The notes: generated from the sequence alone by a model not told the origin. A DNA stretch of 64,000 nt from G963667675 sp964291545 (GCA_964291545.2 OZ219861.1:868001-932000); one strand, 5' to 3'. Shown: positions 16,832 to 26,042, counted from the first letter of the stretch. Numbers and translations are program-made.

Positions 16832-17456
16832 CGAGGATACGCTCAAAGTCTAGAGCTCTCTCTAAACATAGCCTAGGCGTAGGCGCATACAGAACCTCCA
16901 GTTCGTCCAGGTCTGTACCTTGCTCAACCATCATGGAGACGATGGATGTGGGGATCCGTGTATTCCGAATTACGGGCATCCCCTGCATGATGTCAGGGTT
17001 AATTTCTATGAATTCCACAAAATCTCTCGGCACCAGGAGAGACGCTTCTTCCTCAAACAAATCTCCTACGAGCGGCTCCATAGCTTTTTGCCCATATTGG
17101 GTAGCGACTGTAGTTTCCCATTCGTCTGGCTTTTGGGAATAGACTACCCGGTCAAACACATAGACGTGCGTTTTCTCCCATCCTGGACTTGTCGGTGGAC
17201 CGAATCGTTCGTAGAGATGCCTAAGTGTCCGCGCCACTGAACGGAGATTCAGCTGCTTATTTCGGAGCCCCCGCAGTAACTTGGCGATCGCAAGGTCTGC
17301 ATAAGAATAGCCCTCATCCTTCTGGCCACCTGCTCCAACAATTTGGATGGATGGGGTGACGATGCCCCGCGCCTTCCAATGGTACAGGGTTCTTTTTGGC
17401 ACGCCAGCTAGCCGAGAAACCTGGGCTGTCGAATAAAATCCCTGCCATGTTGCCAT
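16803..17456 (-). CDS. MerR-type HTH plus DUF433 protein (putative antitoxin/regulator)
   Basis: A 217-residue protein. N-terminal MerR-like winged helix (STAQVSRLAGVPKRTLYHWK, residues about 8-75), then a middle region, then a DUF433 domain (residues about 145-215; PDIMQGMPVIRNTRIPTSIV, LEVLYAPTPRLCLERAL). DUF433 is itself a small HTH-like domain common in antitoxins. The gene is translationally coupled to the PIN-like gene and likely autoregulates the pair. AT content is higher than in flanking genes, suggesting a mobile module. Confidence 0.75.
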   Translation of the reverse strand: MATWQGFYSTAQVSRLAGVPKRTLYHWKARGIVTPSIQIVGAGGQKDEGYSYADLAIAKLLRGLRNKQLNLRSVARTLRHLYERFGPPTSPGWEKTHVYVFDRVVYSQKPDEWETTVATQYGQKAMEPLVGDLFEEEASLLVPRDFVEFIEINPDIMQGMPVIRNTRIPTSIVSMMVEQGTDLDELEVLYAPTPRLCLERALDFERILDEATAVAAS

Positions 17457-17922
17457 GACAAACCAACCTCATTCTGATAGAATCAAAATGCGGCTACTCA
17501 AATGCGTCTAGAACCGCATGCCGTGCAGGGCATCTGCCAATGCTCCTCACGGCAAGGAGGCCGAGGAACAGATAGACATCAAGATACTATCACATCCCTC
17601 TATTATCTGTCCTTTGAGCAAGCGATGTAAGGTTTAGACAATTCCTCTAGGTAGACGCCATCTCAGGTTGAAGGATCCGACAGTACCAGCGACGGCCACC
17701 CCAGGTTTGTAGCATGAGGCCGCGACTCCCTCAGGTGGAGAAATTCGCGGGCCCTCAGTCCGGACAATCAACCCCTGACCGCTTCCTCATTTTAGCTTAC
17801 TCCAATACCTGACGGTTGTCTGCGCGTGGATGTCACCTCGAACCTACTGAACTTACGGTTTATTCCACGTTGAGGTAAGTAACCTATTACCCGCCAATCC
17901 CTCAGATGCCCCCACCCCCCGC
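17457..17922. other. Gene-free region upstream of the TA-like pair
   Basis: About 465 bp between the divergent MerR/DUF433 gene and the MOSC promoter. It has no convincing open frame on either strand, and I see no tRNA or clear repeat. Confidence 0.5.
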
Positions 17923-17951
17923 GTGACACCCCCGCCCCCACCCGCTATAAT
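17923..17951 (+). promoter_or_regulatory. Promoter of the MOSC gene
   Basis: GTGACA (17923-17928), 17-base spacer, consensus TATAAT (17946-17951). The start codon is 62 bases further on, with GGAGG before it. Confidence 0.65.
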
Positions 17952-18013
17952 CCCCCGTGGCTGACCAGCCCCGACCATCCCAACGAGCGCCACACCCACA
18001 GGAGGCCCCGGCG

Positions 18014-18442
18014 ATGCAACAAGGCACCATCGTCAACCTGCACCTCGCCCAACAACCCCGCTCTCCCGCCACGCCCGTTGACAGCGCCAACGTCATCTCC
18101 GGCCAGGGACTGGAAGGCGACCGCTTCTGCCGCGAGGGACACCTCCGCCAGGTCCTCCTCATGGACAAGGAGACCCTCGACGAACTGGAACTCTCACCGG
18201 GGCAAATCAAGGAGAACGTCACCACCTCCGGCCTGGACCTCTCTCAGACAGAGGCCGGTCAGGTGGTCATAATCGGCGACGATGTAACCCTGGAAATCGT
18301 GGGGGAGTGCCTGCCCTGCGAGCGAATGAACGCCATCCGCCCCGGGCTGCGAACAACCCTGGAGCACCGCCGGGGGATGCTGGCCTTGGTGCTTAACGGC
18401 GGCCCCATCAAGGTGGGGGATCCTATACGCGTCGAGCCTTAA
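18014..18442 (+). CDS. MOSC domain-containing protein
   Basis: A 142-residue stand-alone MOSC domain (the molybdenum-cofactor sulfurase C-terminal fold). Typical features: ISGQGLEGDRFCREG, LLMDKETLDEL, ENVTTSGLDL and the conserved cysteine in GECLPCERM. Family members bind Mo cofactor and carry or transfer sulfur. ATG 18014 has GGAGG 8 bases upstream; an in-frame ATG at 17957 lacks one. A membrane molybdopterin oxidoreductase at 36.7 kb is a possible client. It converges on the MmgE/PrpD gene. Confidence 0.87.
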   Translation: MQQGTIVNLHLAQQPRSPATPVDSANVISGQGLEGDRFCREGHLRQVLLMDKETLDELELSPGQIKENVTTSGLDLSQTEAGQVVIIGDDVTLEIVGECLPCERMNAIRPGLRTTLEHRRGMLALVLNGGPIKVGDPIRVEP

Positions 18443-18457
18443 GCGCCCTCTTCAGCC

Positions 18458-19816
18458 TCAGCCCTTCACCAGGGTCTTCCTGATGGTCCCCGCCACGTCG
18501 GCCACCTGGGTAATGTCCGACCACGCCTCCACCGCTTCCTCCGCCTCGCCGTCGGCCAGCGCCATCCGCGCATTGGCCTGGAACTTGCTTTTGATGTTGT
18601 CGAACCCCCACGGGTTGTTCTGGCTGCCCAGCACCTGCGTCCTGTGTGTGGAGTGCTGCAGCACCCGCCCGTCCTTCAGGGTGATCTTCACCGGCGCCTC
18701 CGCCAGCAGGTCGTCGCCCTGCGACTGCGACATTGTCAGCACCCGGGGGTGGACCTTGTCCATCGTTTCCTCGATTGCTTCCTGCACCAGTTTCTCGTCC
18801 CGGAAGGTCTCCACTCCCACCTCGCCGTCCACCAGGCCCGCCGCCACGTTGTAGGTGACGCTGAACTTGGCCTTCAACGGGCTGTCCGGGTCCAGCATCA
18901 CCACCGACGTGTAGTGCTGGTCGAAATCGGCGCTGGCCACGTCCTCGTAGCTGAAGTTGTGCTCCCGCATCAGGCTGAACAGGCTGTCCAGTATGGCGTG
19001 GTTGCCCCCGCAGGAGGGATACTTCTTGATGATCAAGGCGTCCTGCACCCGGAAGGGATTGCCCAGGGCCTCCGCCATCCTGTTGGCGGCCTCGCCGTCC
19101 CCCCGGAGTATCGTCGAGATGAACCCGTAGGGCGCCTCGATTATCCGCTCCCCCGCGGTCAGGCCCTGTTGCGCCAGTTGCGCCGCCATCACTCCGTCCC
19201 GGCAGGCTAGGCCCGCGTGCAGCGGCTTGGCCATCGTCCCGAAGTTGTGGATTAGCCCGCCGGCCATCGACCCGGCGATTCCCAGCGCCGCTACGGTCTG
19301 TTTCTCGTCCAGCTTCAGCAGCTTGGCGCACGCCGCCGCCCCTGCCAGCCGGCCAATGACCGGCGTGCTGTGGAAGCCGTTCTGCATCTGCTTGTACTTG
19401 GTTGCGTGCTGCAGGGCCAGGCCAACCTCGCAGCCGACGACGTAGGCCTCCAGCAAGTCCCGGCCCGTCGCTCCCACGCCCTCTCCCAGGGCCAGCAGCC
19501 CCGGAAAGATGGCCACCGTGGGATGGCCGAACCCGCCAAAATCGTCGTAGTCCAGCGCATGGCCCATAGTCCCATTCGCCAGCGCCGCGTTGGCCAGTGA
19601 CGTCCTCTGCCCCGAAGCCAGGATCGTCGCCTCGGGGTTACCTCCCTGGTCCGCCACGAACTGCCTGATAATCTCCCCCACCGGCTCCGTCGAGCCCGCC
19701 AGGATCACCCCCAGCAAATCAAAGCACGACTCATTGGCCACCGAAATCGCGTCCGGCGGAATATCCTCATACCCCGTATTAACAATCCACCTGGCAACGG
19801 TCTCTGTCGCTCCCAT
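18458..19816 (-). CDS. MmgE/PrpD family protein
   Basis: A 452-residue member of the 2-methylcitrate dehydratase/cis-aconitate decarboxylase superfamily, cytosolic. Seen: the N-terminal helical part with ALANGTMGHALDYDDFG, GCEVGLALQHA, GFHSTPVIGRLAGAAA, and the C-terminal half with KKYPSCGGNHAILD. Family activity is hydration/dehydration or decarboxylation of tricarboxylate-like acids; the substrate is not predictable. Complete, ATG start, single gene. Confidence 0.9.
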   Translation of the reverse strand: MGATETVARWIVNTGYEDIPPDAISVANESCFDLLGVILAGSTEPVGEIIRQFVADQGGNPEATILASGQRTSLANAALANGTMGHALDYDDFGGFGHPTVAIFPGLLALGEGVGATGRDLLEAYVVGCEVGLALQHATKYKQMQNGFHSTPVIGRLAGAAACAKLLKLDEKQTVAALGIAGSMAGGLIHNFGTMAKPLHAGLACRDGVMAAQLAQQGLTAGERIIEAPYGFISTILRGDGEAANRMAEALGNPFRVQDALIIKKYPSCGGNHAILDSLFSLMREHNFSYEDVASADFDQHYTSVVMLDPDSPLKAKFSVTYNVAAGLVDGEVGVETFRDEKLVQEAIEETMDKVHPRVLTMSQSQGDDLLAEAPVKITLKDGRVLQHSTHRTQVLGSQNNPWGFDNIKSKFQANARMALADGEAEEAVEAWSDITQVADVAGTIRKTLVKG

Positions 19817-20246
19817 AACGCGCCTCCAATCCTGCTAACGGCCAAAAATCTAAACAGTCTCAAAGCCTGCCCAACGGCAAAAACATCAGCAATTTCAACG
19901 GGCGTACTACCCGCCCATTATATACACCAGTCAACCTGCAGCAACAGCATCCCCCACCCCACTCCACCGCGCGAGGGCCAGCACATACCCTGCGCCCCCA
20001 ACCCGTCATTCCGGCCCCCGAGCCGGAATCCAGAAGGCCTGTCCACCAACATCGTGGTCCTCCCCGCCAACACCCGCCCCCGCCCCCATCCCACTGACAG
20101 TTTGCCCCTTCCCAAATCCAGAGCCGCGTCCTACCATGTAGTCAGGCCAATCACCCCGATGCCGCACCATCGCCAAAACGAGAGAAAATGAGAGACAATG
20201 AGAGGGGATCTAAAAATCCCCCAAGCGACCCAACCAGGAAACAATC
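19817..20246. other. Intergenic region with a REP-like palindrome
   Basis: 430 bp without a gene. It contains ATTCCGGC...GCCGGAAT (20008-20029) preceded by GTC, the same family as the repeats near 54.9-55.8 kb, and a short run of AATGAGAG direct repeats just before the CoxG-like gene. Confidence 0.6.
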
Positions 20247-20681
20247 ATGAAGGTCACCGCAAGCTATCAATTCGACGCCCCGACTCCTGACGTCTGGAAC
20301 ACCCTGACCGACACCACCGCCCTTGCCGGCTGCATCCCCGGCTGCGAGGGCTTGGAGTCCGTCGGCGGCGACCAGTACAAGGCCGTCATCGTCGCCGGCA
20401 TCGGCCCCGTAAGGGGCCGCTTCAACGCCAAGATTTCCATGCTGGACCAAGTGCCCAACCAGTCCTACCGCCTGGTCGTCGAAGGCTCCGGCGGAGGCGG
20501 CTTCATCAATGGCGAAGCCAACGTCACCTTGGTCGAGGAAAACGGCAAGACCACCGTGCAGGTGGACGGGGACTCCCACGTGGGCGGTCCCGTCGCCAGG
20601 GTCGGGCAGCGCATGATGGACAGCGTCGCCAAGACCATGATGGACCGCTTCTTTGGCTGCCTCAAGGAGGCCGTGAACTAG
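20247..20681 (+). CDS. CoxG-like SRPBCC-fold protein
   Basis: A 144-residue START/SRPBCC-fold protein of the carbon-monoxide-dehydrogenase subunit G family (GCIPGCEGLE, GIGPVRGRFNAKISM, GGGGFINGEANVTL, VGQRMMDSVAKTMMDRFF). In CO-oxidising bacteria CoxG recruits CoxDE to the membrane, but no cox structural genes are nearby and the family is broad, so only membrane or ligand binding can be claimed. AGGAAAC lies about 4 bases before the ATG. Confidence 0.85.
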   Translation: MKVTASYQFDAPTPDVWNTLTDTTALAGCIPGCEGLESVGGDQYKAVIVAGIGPVRGRFNAKISMLDQVPNQSYRLVVEGSGGGGFINGEANVTLVEENGKTTVQVDGDSHVGGPVARVGQRMMDSVAKTMMDRFFGCLKEAVN

Positions 20682-20721
20682 GCTTTCCTGTGGAAATCGC
20701 CGACGGAGCGGCCGGACCTGG

Positions 20722-21495
20722 CTAGTCCGACTGGACCCTTCCCAGGAACACCTGGGTCAGCACGTCCGTCTCCCGCACCGATTCCGGCGTGCCGTCGTGG
20801 GCCACCCTTCCCTTGTCCAGCACGTAGGCCCGGTCGGCGATGTCCAGCACACCCTTGATGTTGTGCTCCACCACCATGATGGCCGTCCCCAGCCTGTCGT
20901 GAATCTCCGACACCTTCTGGAACACCTCTTTGACGATGATGGGCGCCAGTCCCAGCGTGGGCTCGTCCAGCAGCAGCACCTCCGGGTTGGCCATCAGGCC
21001 CCGGCCCAGCGCCAGCATCTGCTGCTGCCCCCCCGACATCTGGCTGGCCAGGTCCCGCCGCTTCTCGTGCAGGATGGGGAACAGCTCCATCACCGAGTCC
21101 AGCCGCCGTTCCTTCTCCTCCCTGTCGTCCAGGTACAGGCAGCCCATCTCCAGGTTCTCTTCGATGCTCAGGTGGGTGAACACCCGCCTGCCCTGCGGCA
21201 CGAAGGCAATGCCTTCCTTCACGATCTCGTGGGTGGCCGCCGCCAGCTCTTCCTGCCGCCACCACACCGTCCCGGCGGCGACCGGCGCCAGTCCCATGAT
21301 GGCCTTCAATACCGTGGACTTGCCCGCCCCGTTGGGCCCCATCAGCGCCGCTATCTCACCCCTGTCCACGCCCAGTGACACCTCGTCCAGGGCCCGCACC
21401 GCTCCGTAGCGCACCGATATGCCGGTCAGCTCCAGCAGCCGCGGCTCTCGGACCTCGTCGCCGTTTAGGTTCTCTGGGTCGTCGCTCATGGTCAT
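20722..21495 (-). CDS. livF: Branched-chain amino acid ABC transporter ATP-binding protein LivF
   Basis: A 257-residue ABC ATPase. Walker A GPNGAGKST, Q-loop, signature MSGGQQQMLALGRGLM, Walker B VLLLDEPTLGLAP and H-loop VVEHNIKGV. The short form without the LivG C-terminal insertion identifies LivF. Last gene of livJHMGF; its ATG overlaps the livG stop by 4 bp. It drives import of branched-chain amino acids or related amides together with LivG on the cytosolic face. Confidence 0.94.
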   Translation of the reverse strand: MTMSDDPENLNGDEVREPRLLELTGISVRYGAVRALDEVSLGVDRGEIAALMGPNGAGKSTVLKAIMGLAPVAAGTVWWRQEELAAATHEIVKEGIAFVPQGRRVFTHLSIEENLEMGCLYLDDREEKERRLDSVMELFPILHEKRRDLASQMSGGQQQMLALGRGLMANPEVLLLDEPTLGLAPIIVKEVFQKVSEIHDRLGTAIMVVEHNIKGVLDIADRAYVLDKGRVAHDGTPESVRETDVLTQVFLGRVQSD

Positions 21496-22253
21496 GCGCC
21501 CAGGTAGGCGTCAATCACCTCCGGGCTGTTCAGCACTGCCTCCACTTCCCCCTCGGCCAGCAGCGTCCCGCTGTCCAGCACTATCAGGTAGTCGGGCACT
21601 TCCCTGACGATGTCCATGTTGTGTGAGATGAAGATGAGCGTCCTTCCCTCGTCCCGCATCCGGTTCACTATGGCCTTCACCCTTTCGATCATCTGGGGAA
21701 ACAGCCCCGCGAACGGCTCGTCGAACATGTAGGTGTTCACGTCCAACGCCAGCGCCCGGCCGATCTCCAGCAGTTTCCGCTGGCCGTACGACAGGTTCAT
21801 CGCCAGGGCCCGCCGGTGCTCCCACATCCCCACTTCCTCCAGGATCCTCTGGGCCTTCTCCCTATAGGCAGGCTTCGACCGCTCAACCAGCGCCGACAGC
21901 AGCGGCCGCTTGGTCAGCACCACCATGATGTTGTCCCACACGCTGATCTGGTCGAACAGCCGCACCTCTTGGAAAGTCCTGGTAACGCCCCGGCCGGGAG
22001 ACTCGTGGGCCTTCACCACCCGCAGGCCGGCGCCGTCGATGATGACCATCCCTCCGTCCAACGGCAGCGTCCCGCTCAGCAGGTTTATCAGCGTGGACTT
22101 CCCCGAGCCGTTGGGCCCCACGATACTGGTGATGCCCTTCTTGGGAATCGAAATGCTCAGTTCGTCGACGGCTCTGACCGCGCCAAAGTGCTTCGAGACC
22201 TTGTCCGTCTCCAGGGCGAACGGGCCCCGTGACCGGTCTTGCTCGGCGCTCAT
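21492..22253 (-). CDS. livG: Branched-chain amino acid ABC transporter ATP-binding protein LivG
   Basis: A 253-residue ABC ATPase with Walker A GPNGSGKST, the LivG-type GVTRTFQEVRLFDQISVWDN, signature LSYGQRKLLEIGRAL (Y replacing the usual second G) and Walker B MFDEPFAGLFPQM. Overlaps livM upstream and livF downstream by 4 bp each (ATGA), showing tight coupling. Confidence 0.94.
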   Translation of the reverse strand: MSAEQDRSRGPFALETDKVSKHFGAVRAVDELSISIPKKGITSIVGPNGSGKSTLINLLSGTLPLDGGMVIIDGAGLRVVKAHESPGRGVTRTFQEVRLFDQISVWDNIMVVLTKRPLLSALVERSKPAYREKAQRILEEVGMWEHRRALAMNLSYGQRKLLEIGRALALDVNTYMFDEPFAGLFPQMIERVKAIVNRMRDEGRTLIFISHNMDIVREVPDYLIVLDSGTLLAEGEVEAVLNSPEVIDAYLGA

Positions 22254-23305
22254 AGCCTGTACCTCCCCACCAGTCCTTGCGGCCTGAACAGCATCAGCGC
22301 CACCAGCAGGATGCCCAGCACCACCTGCCGGGCCTGGCCCACGTATTCAGTGGGCAGGTACGGCACAAAGCGCATCCCTTCTTCCAGCAATACGAACGCC
22401 ATGGCCCCCAGCAGCGACCCCCAGATTGACGCCAGTCCTCCAAGGATCACTATCGAGACCAGTAGCACCGACTCCAGCAGGATGAAGGAGTTCGGGTCGA
22501 TGAAGCTGGTCCAACTGCTGAACAGGCCTCCGGCAAGTCCCGCCATCATGGCCGAGATTACCCACACCGCGAACTTGTAGTGCGTCGTCTGGTACCCAAA
22601 TACCTGGATGGCCCGCTCGTCCTCCCTGATGGCCGTCAGCACCCGCCCGAAGGACGACGTCACCAGGAACCAGGAGACCAGCACTACTACGGCCAGAAAC
22701 ACCAGGCACAACAGCAGGAACTCGAACTCGCCGTTGAACACCCACCCGCCTATCACGGGCCGGGCCACTTCGTGAATGCCGAAAGCGCCCCTGGTAAGGT
22801 CTCCCCAGTTCAGGAATACGTTGAACGCTATGATCGTGAAGCCGAACGACACCAGCACGAAGATATCGTCCCTGAACCGGTTGAATACCACTCCCACCAC
22901 CACCGCCACCAGGCCGGCCAACACCATGCTGATGGGCAGCGCCGCAAAGAACGGCCAGCCGAAGGTCGGAATGGCTTCTGTCCGCAGCAGCCCGTAGTCG
23001 GTGCCCGAGGTGAGAATCGCCATCGCGTAGGCGCCCACGCCGAAGAAGCCGATGTGCCCTATCGACAGCAGGCCGGTGAACCCCACCACCAGGTTGAGGC
23101 TCACCGACAATATCGCCCAGATGGCGAATACCGTCCCCACCGTTATGGCAAACCCCACTCCTTGCCACAGCATGAATCCCATGGCCCAGGAGATGATGAT
23201 CAGGTTCGCCCAAAGCTCAAGGTTGAACCCGCCCGACGGCGCAAGCCCCTGGCGGATGCCCGCCAGTCTCCGGAGATTGCTGGAGACGTTTGCGCTCTTC
23301 AGCAC
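22250..23305 (-). CDS. livM: Branched-chain amino acid ABC transporter permease LivM
   Basis: A 351-residue inner-membrane permease with about ten hydrophobic segments and the LivM motifs FTGLLSIGHIGFFGVGAY and ILGGLASIWGSLLGA, ending LMLFRPQGLVGRYRL. The GTG at 23305 is chosen: GGGAAGTG sits just upstream and residues before it come from a duplicated copy of the livH tail. The translation-initiation region of this gene is therefore made of a repeated 34-bp segment. Confidence 0.88.
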   Translation of the reverse strand: MLKSANVSSNLRRLAGIRQGLAPSGGFNLELWANLIIISWAMGFMLWQGVGFAITVGTVFAIWAILSVSLNLVVGFTGLLSIGHIGFFGVGAYAMAILTSGTDYGLLRTEAIPTFGWPFFAALPISMVLAGLVAVVVGVVFNRFRDDIFVLVSFGFTIIAFNVFLNWGDLTRGAFGIHEVARPVIGGWVFNGEFEFLLLCLVFLAVVVLVSWFLVTSSFGRVLTAIREDERAIQVFGYQTTHYKFAVWVISAMMAGLAGGLFSSWTSFIDPNSFILLESVLLVSIVILGGLASIWGSLLGAMAFVLLEEGMRFVPYLPTEYVGQARQVVLGILLVALMLFRPQGLVGRYRL

Positions 23306-23306
23306 G

Positions 23307-23340
23307 GGTTCACTTCCCGGGCAACAGGCCCTGCGGCCAG
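23307..23340. repeat. Second copy of the livH 3' tail (34 bp, 74-bp period)
   Basis: Bases 23307-23340 match 23381-23414 at 32 of 34 positions. The latter is the true end of livH (encoding FWPQGLLPRK and stop); the former is non-coding for livH and lies directly before the livM GTG. Confidence 0.85.
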
Positions 23341-23383
23341 CCTCCGCAAGTCGACGCAAGCATAATCGTCGCTTGGCATAGGT

Positions 23384-24727
23384 TCACTTCCTGGGCAGCA
23401 GGCCCTGCGGCCAGAACGACAGGAACAGGATCAAAAGCACGAAGGATATGACGTCCCGCCACTCGCCTGCCAGGTCCCAGATGCCGAACTGCTCCACCAA
23501 CCCCAGGGCAAATCCGCCCACAATCGCTCCCTGCAGGTTCCCGATGCCCCCAACCACCGACGCTATCCAGCCCTTCAGCAGCAGCAACAGTCCCATCCGG
23601 GGCTGGATGGCCGTGTCGTGGCCGCTTAGCACTCCCGCCAGGGCGGCGTAGACCGCCCCAATAAAGAACACGATGGCGATGACCACCGTGGTGTTTATCC
23701 CCACCACCTTGGCCACCTCTTCGTCGTCGCCTATGGCCCGGATCGCCCTGCCCAGGGACGTGTACCTGAGCAGCGCTAGTAGTCCCGCGAAGCCTGCTAT
23801 CGCCACTCCGATGGCGAATATGTTGAACCCCTTGATGTTGGCCCCGCCAATGGTCCAGGGGCTGCTGCCGAAGGCCTCCGGCAGAGGGCGCGGCGCGCTC
23901 TCGAACACTATCGAAATAAAGGCGCTGATGGCCAGCAGGATGCCAAGAGAGGCCACCAGCATCACCAGCGGGGACTTGGCCCGCTCCCGCATGTTGATGT
24001 ACAGGCCCCTGTACAAGGCCAGTCCAACCGTTCCCGCCAGCAGGCACGACACCCCCCAACTCAAGTACAAGCTGGAGCCGGGCTCGTTTGCCACCAGGTA
24101 GCCGCAGTACGCCCCCAGGGCCGCCCCCGCGGCTCCTGCGCAGACCAGCGCCGGTGCGGCCGCCGGCGAGATACGGCGGCAAAGTCTGAACAGCGCCCAT
24201 CCCGCGGCAACCGCCGTCAGGACTCCAACCGCCGGGCTGAGTAGGACGTGGAGTTTGTCGGTTAGTGTGAGGACGAACCCGGCGTAGACTCCGGCACATG
24301 CCGCCGCCGCGATTCCCGCGGAGGCCAGGGACGCCCGGCTGAACCGCTGCCGGAGCCGGGAATGAAGGCCGGTGTGCAACGCCCAGCCGACCACGCCTGC
24401 CACCACCAGCGCGAAGACGACGTTGACGTATGGGTTGCTGACCTCGTATTGCCCGTGCAATGTGTGCTCTGACCGCAGGTAGAACACGCCGTAAGCGCCC
24501 AGGGCGGCCGCGGCCCCGTAGAACAGGTCGAAGAACCACACCGTGCTGTAGACCAGGGTGAAGCCGATGGCCAGCAGGGCGTATATGGCGCCCACCGACA
24601 AGCCATTGAACGTGAACTGCAGGGCCTGGTTGGGAGACTGCCCGATCTTCCAGGCGACGTAGCCAATGACTACGACCGCCAGGACTGTTGCTATAAGGCT
24701 GCCCCGGCTTTCAAGGCGCACACGCAT
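23384..24727 (-). CDS. livH: Branched-chain amino acid ABC transporter permease LivH, enlarged
   Basis: A 447-residue permease, about 150 longer than usual LivH. Residues 40-85 (GLSVGAIYALLAIGFTLVYS) and 230-447 (SPLVMLVASLGILLAISAF, LGRAIRAIGDDEEVAKVVGI, VVGGIGNLQGAIVGGFALG) are the canonical halves. Residues about 95-225 form an inserted stretch with several extra hydrophobic, Ala-rich helices. Encoded between livJ (4 bp upstream) and livM. Function in amino-acid import is clear from context; the role of the insert is unknown. Confidence 0.9.
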   Translation of the reverse strand: MRVRLESRGSLIATVLAVVVIGYVAWKIGQSPNQALQFTFNGLSVGAIYALLAIGFTLVYSTVWFFDLFYGAAAALGAYGVFYLRSEHTLHGQYEVSNPYVNVVFALVVAGVVGWALHTGLHSRLRQRFSRASLASAGIAAAACAGVYAGFVLTLTDKLHVLLSPAVGVLTAVAAGWALFRLCRRISPAAAPALVCAGAAGAALGAYCGYLVANEPGSSLYLSWGVSCLLAGTVGLALYRGLYINMRERAKSPLVMLVASLGILLAISAFISIVFESAPRPLPEAFGSSPWTIGGANIKGFNIFAIGVAIAGFAGLLALLRYTSLGRAIRAIGDDEEVAKVVGINTTVVIAIVFFIGAVYAALAGVLSGHDTAIQPRMGLLLLLKGWIASVVGGIGNLQGAIVGGFALGLVEQFGIWDLAGEWRDVISFVLLILFLSFWPQGLLPRK

Positions 24728-24731
24728 GGGG

Positions 24732-26042
24732 CTACTCGATGGGCGCCGCTCCTAGCACCTTATAGCCGTGGTTTTCGTCGGTCCTTTCGTTCGTCGGCAG
24801 AATCTCCACTACCACGTTGGACAGCCCCACAACCTCGCCGTCGTCGTCGAAGCTGTAGTTGTCCCCGATGCTGCCGCTCCATGTAATATCGTACAGGCAG
24901 TCCCTGAACCCGTCTGCATCCTGATCGTCGTCGATCTGTTCGAGACACGCCGCAGCAATGTAGACGTCGTCGTATGCCGACCCCAGGTACCAGGGCAGCG
25001 TCACGTAGTCATAGCGGGCCCTGAAATTGCTGATGACTTCCTGGCCCTTGGCGTTGGCCGGGTCCAGGTCCGCAATTATCGCCTTTACGCCCGTCGCCGC
25101 ATCACCGGCGATCTCCAGCGCCGTTGTCCCAATGGGCACAATCTCGCTGTATATCGGGCCGTCGTAGCCCAACTCCCGGGCCTGCTTGATTATCGTTCCC
25201 CCGGCAAACTCGGCCTGGGACGCTATGTGAAGCGCATCCGGGTTCTCGTTGAACAGCTTGGTCAACTGGGTCCTGAAGTCGGTAACCTCCGACGAATACC
25301 GCTCGGCTCCTACCGCCTCGCCGCCGCGTTGCTCAAACTGGTCAACCGTGGTTCGTCTCACCCCTTCGGCATAGTCGGTCGCTTCTGTGATAGTTGCCAG
25401 CCTGCGGACTCCGTCGGTCCACAGCACGTTGCCTGTGTCGATACCCAGTTGAGCGTCGCTCATCGCCGTCCGGAAGATGTAGTCCCCCGCGTTGGCTATG
25501 TCTGGGTTGGTCGCCAGCCCTGAGAACAATACGACACCGTCCGCTTCGGCTAGGGGCGCAGCGCCCAGCATAGCCCCGCTGCACGACGTGCCTAGAATAA
25601 TCTTGACTCCGTCCACGTCAGTAAGCTTGCGGTAGGCCGTAATTGCGTCTTGGGCGCTGCACTTGGAGTCTTCTACTACCAACTCCAGCATTCGCCCGTT
25701 GATGCCGCCTTCCGCGTTTATCTCTTCCACCGCCAATTGCTTGGCCTGGACAGCTACAGTGCCGTAGGTTTCGCCGGGGCCGGTTACCGATTCCATCACA
25801 CCAATCCTGAAGGGTTCCTTTGGCTCTTCGGTTGGCTCCGGCGTTGCTTCAGGCGTTGGCTCCGCTGTTGGCTCCGGCGTGGGAGCCTCGGTAGCTGTCA
25901 CCTGTGGAGGTTCGGTTGGCTCCGGCGTTGCTGTCGGCTCATCGCCGCCGCAGGCCGTCGCCGTTAAGACCGCCAGCAAGATCAATGGGACGATCCCCAT
26001 CAGCACGATTCGCATGACACTTTTGTTGAGTAATGTAGACAT
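24732..26042 (-). CDS. livJ: Branched-chain amino acid ABC transporter substrate-binding lipoprotein
   Basis: A 436-residue type I periplasmic-binding-fold lipoprotein. Signal peptide with lipobox A-T-A-C, then a 45-residue Pro/Thr/Glu-rich linker (repeats like TPEPTEPP and PTPEPTAEPTPE) that tethers the domain, then FRIGVMESVTGPGETYGTVA and INAEGGINGRMLELVVEDS, classical LivJ-type sequence. ATG 26042 is preferred over GTG 26054. First gene of livJHMGF and behind the promoter at 26146-26175. Confidence 0.92.
   Translation of the reverse strand: MSTLLNKSVMRIVLMGIVPLILLAVLTATACGGDEPTATPEPTEPPQVTATEAPTPEPTAEPTPEATPEPTEEPKEPFRIGVMESVTGPGETYGTVAVQAKQLAVEEINAEGGINGRMLELVVEDSKCSAQDAITAYRKLTDVDGVKIILGTSCSGAMLGAAPLAEADGVVLFSGLATNPDIANAGDYIFRTAMSDAQLGIDTGNVLWTDGVRRLATITEATDYAEGVRRTTVDQFEQRGGEAVGAERYSSEVTDFRTQLTKLFNENPDALHIASQAEFAGGTIIKQARELGYDGPIYSEIVPIGTTALEIAGDAATGVKAIIADLDPANAKGQEVISNFRARYDYVTLPWYLGSAYDDVYIAAACLEQIDDDQDADGFRDCLYDITWSGSIGDNYSFDDDGEVVGLSNVVVEILPTNERTDENHGYKVLGAAPIE

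Noticed and set aside
23310..24539. 409-codon minus-strand frame overlapping livH in another frame
   Set aside because: livH in the correct frame has all permease motifs; this frame ends WPQGLLPGK only because of the duplicated livH tail.
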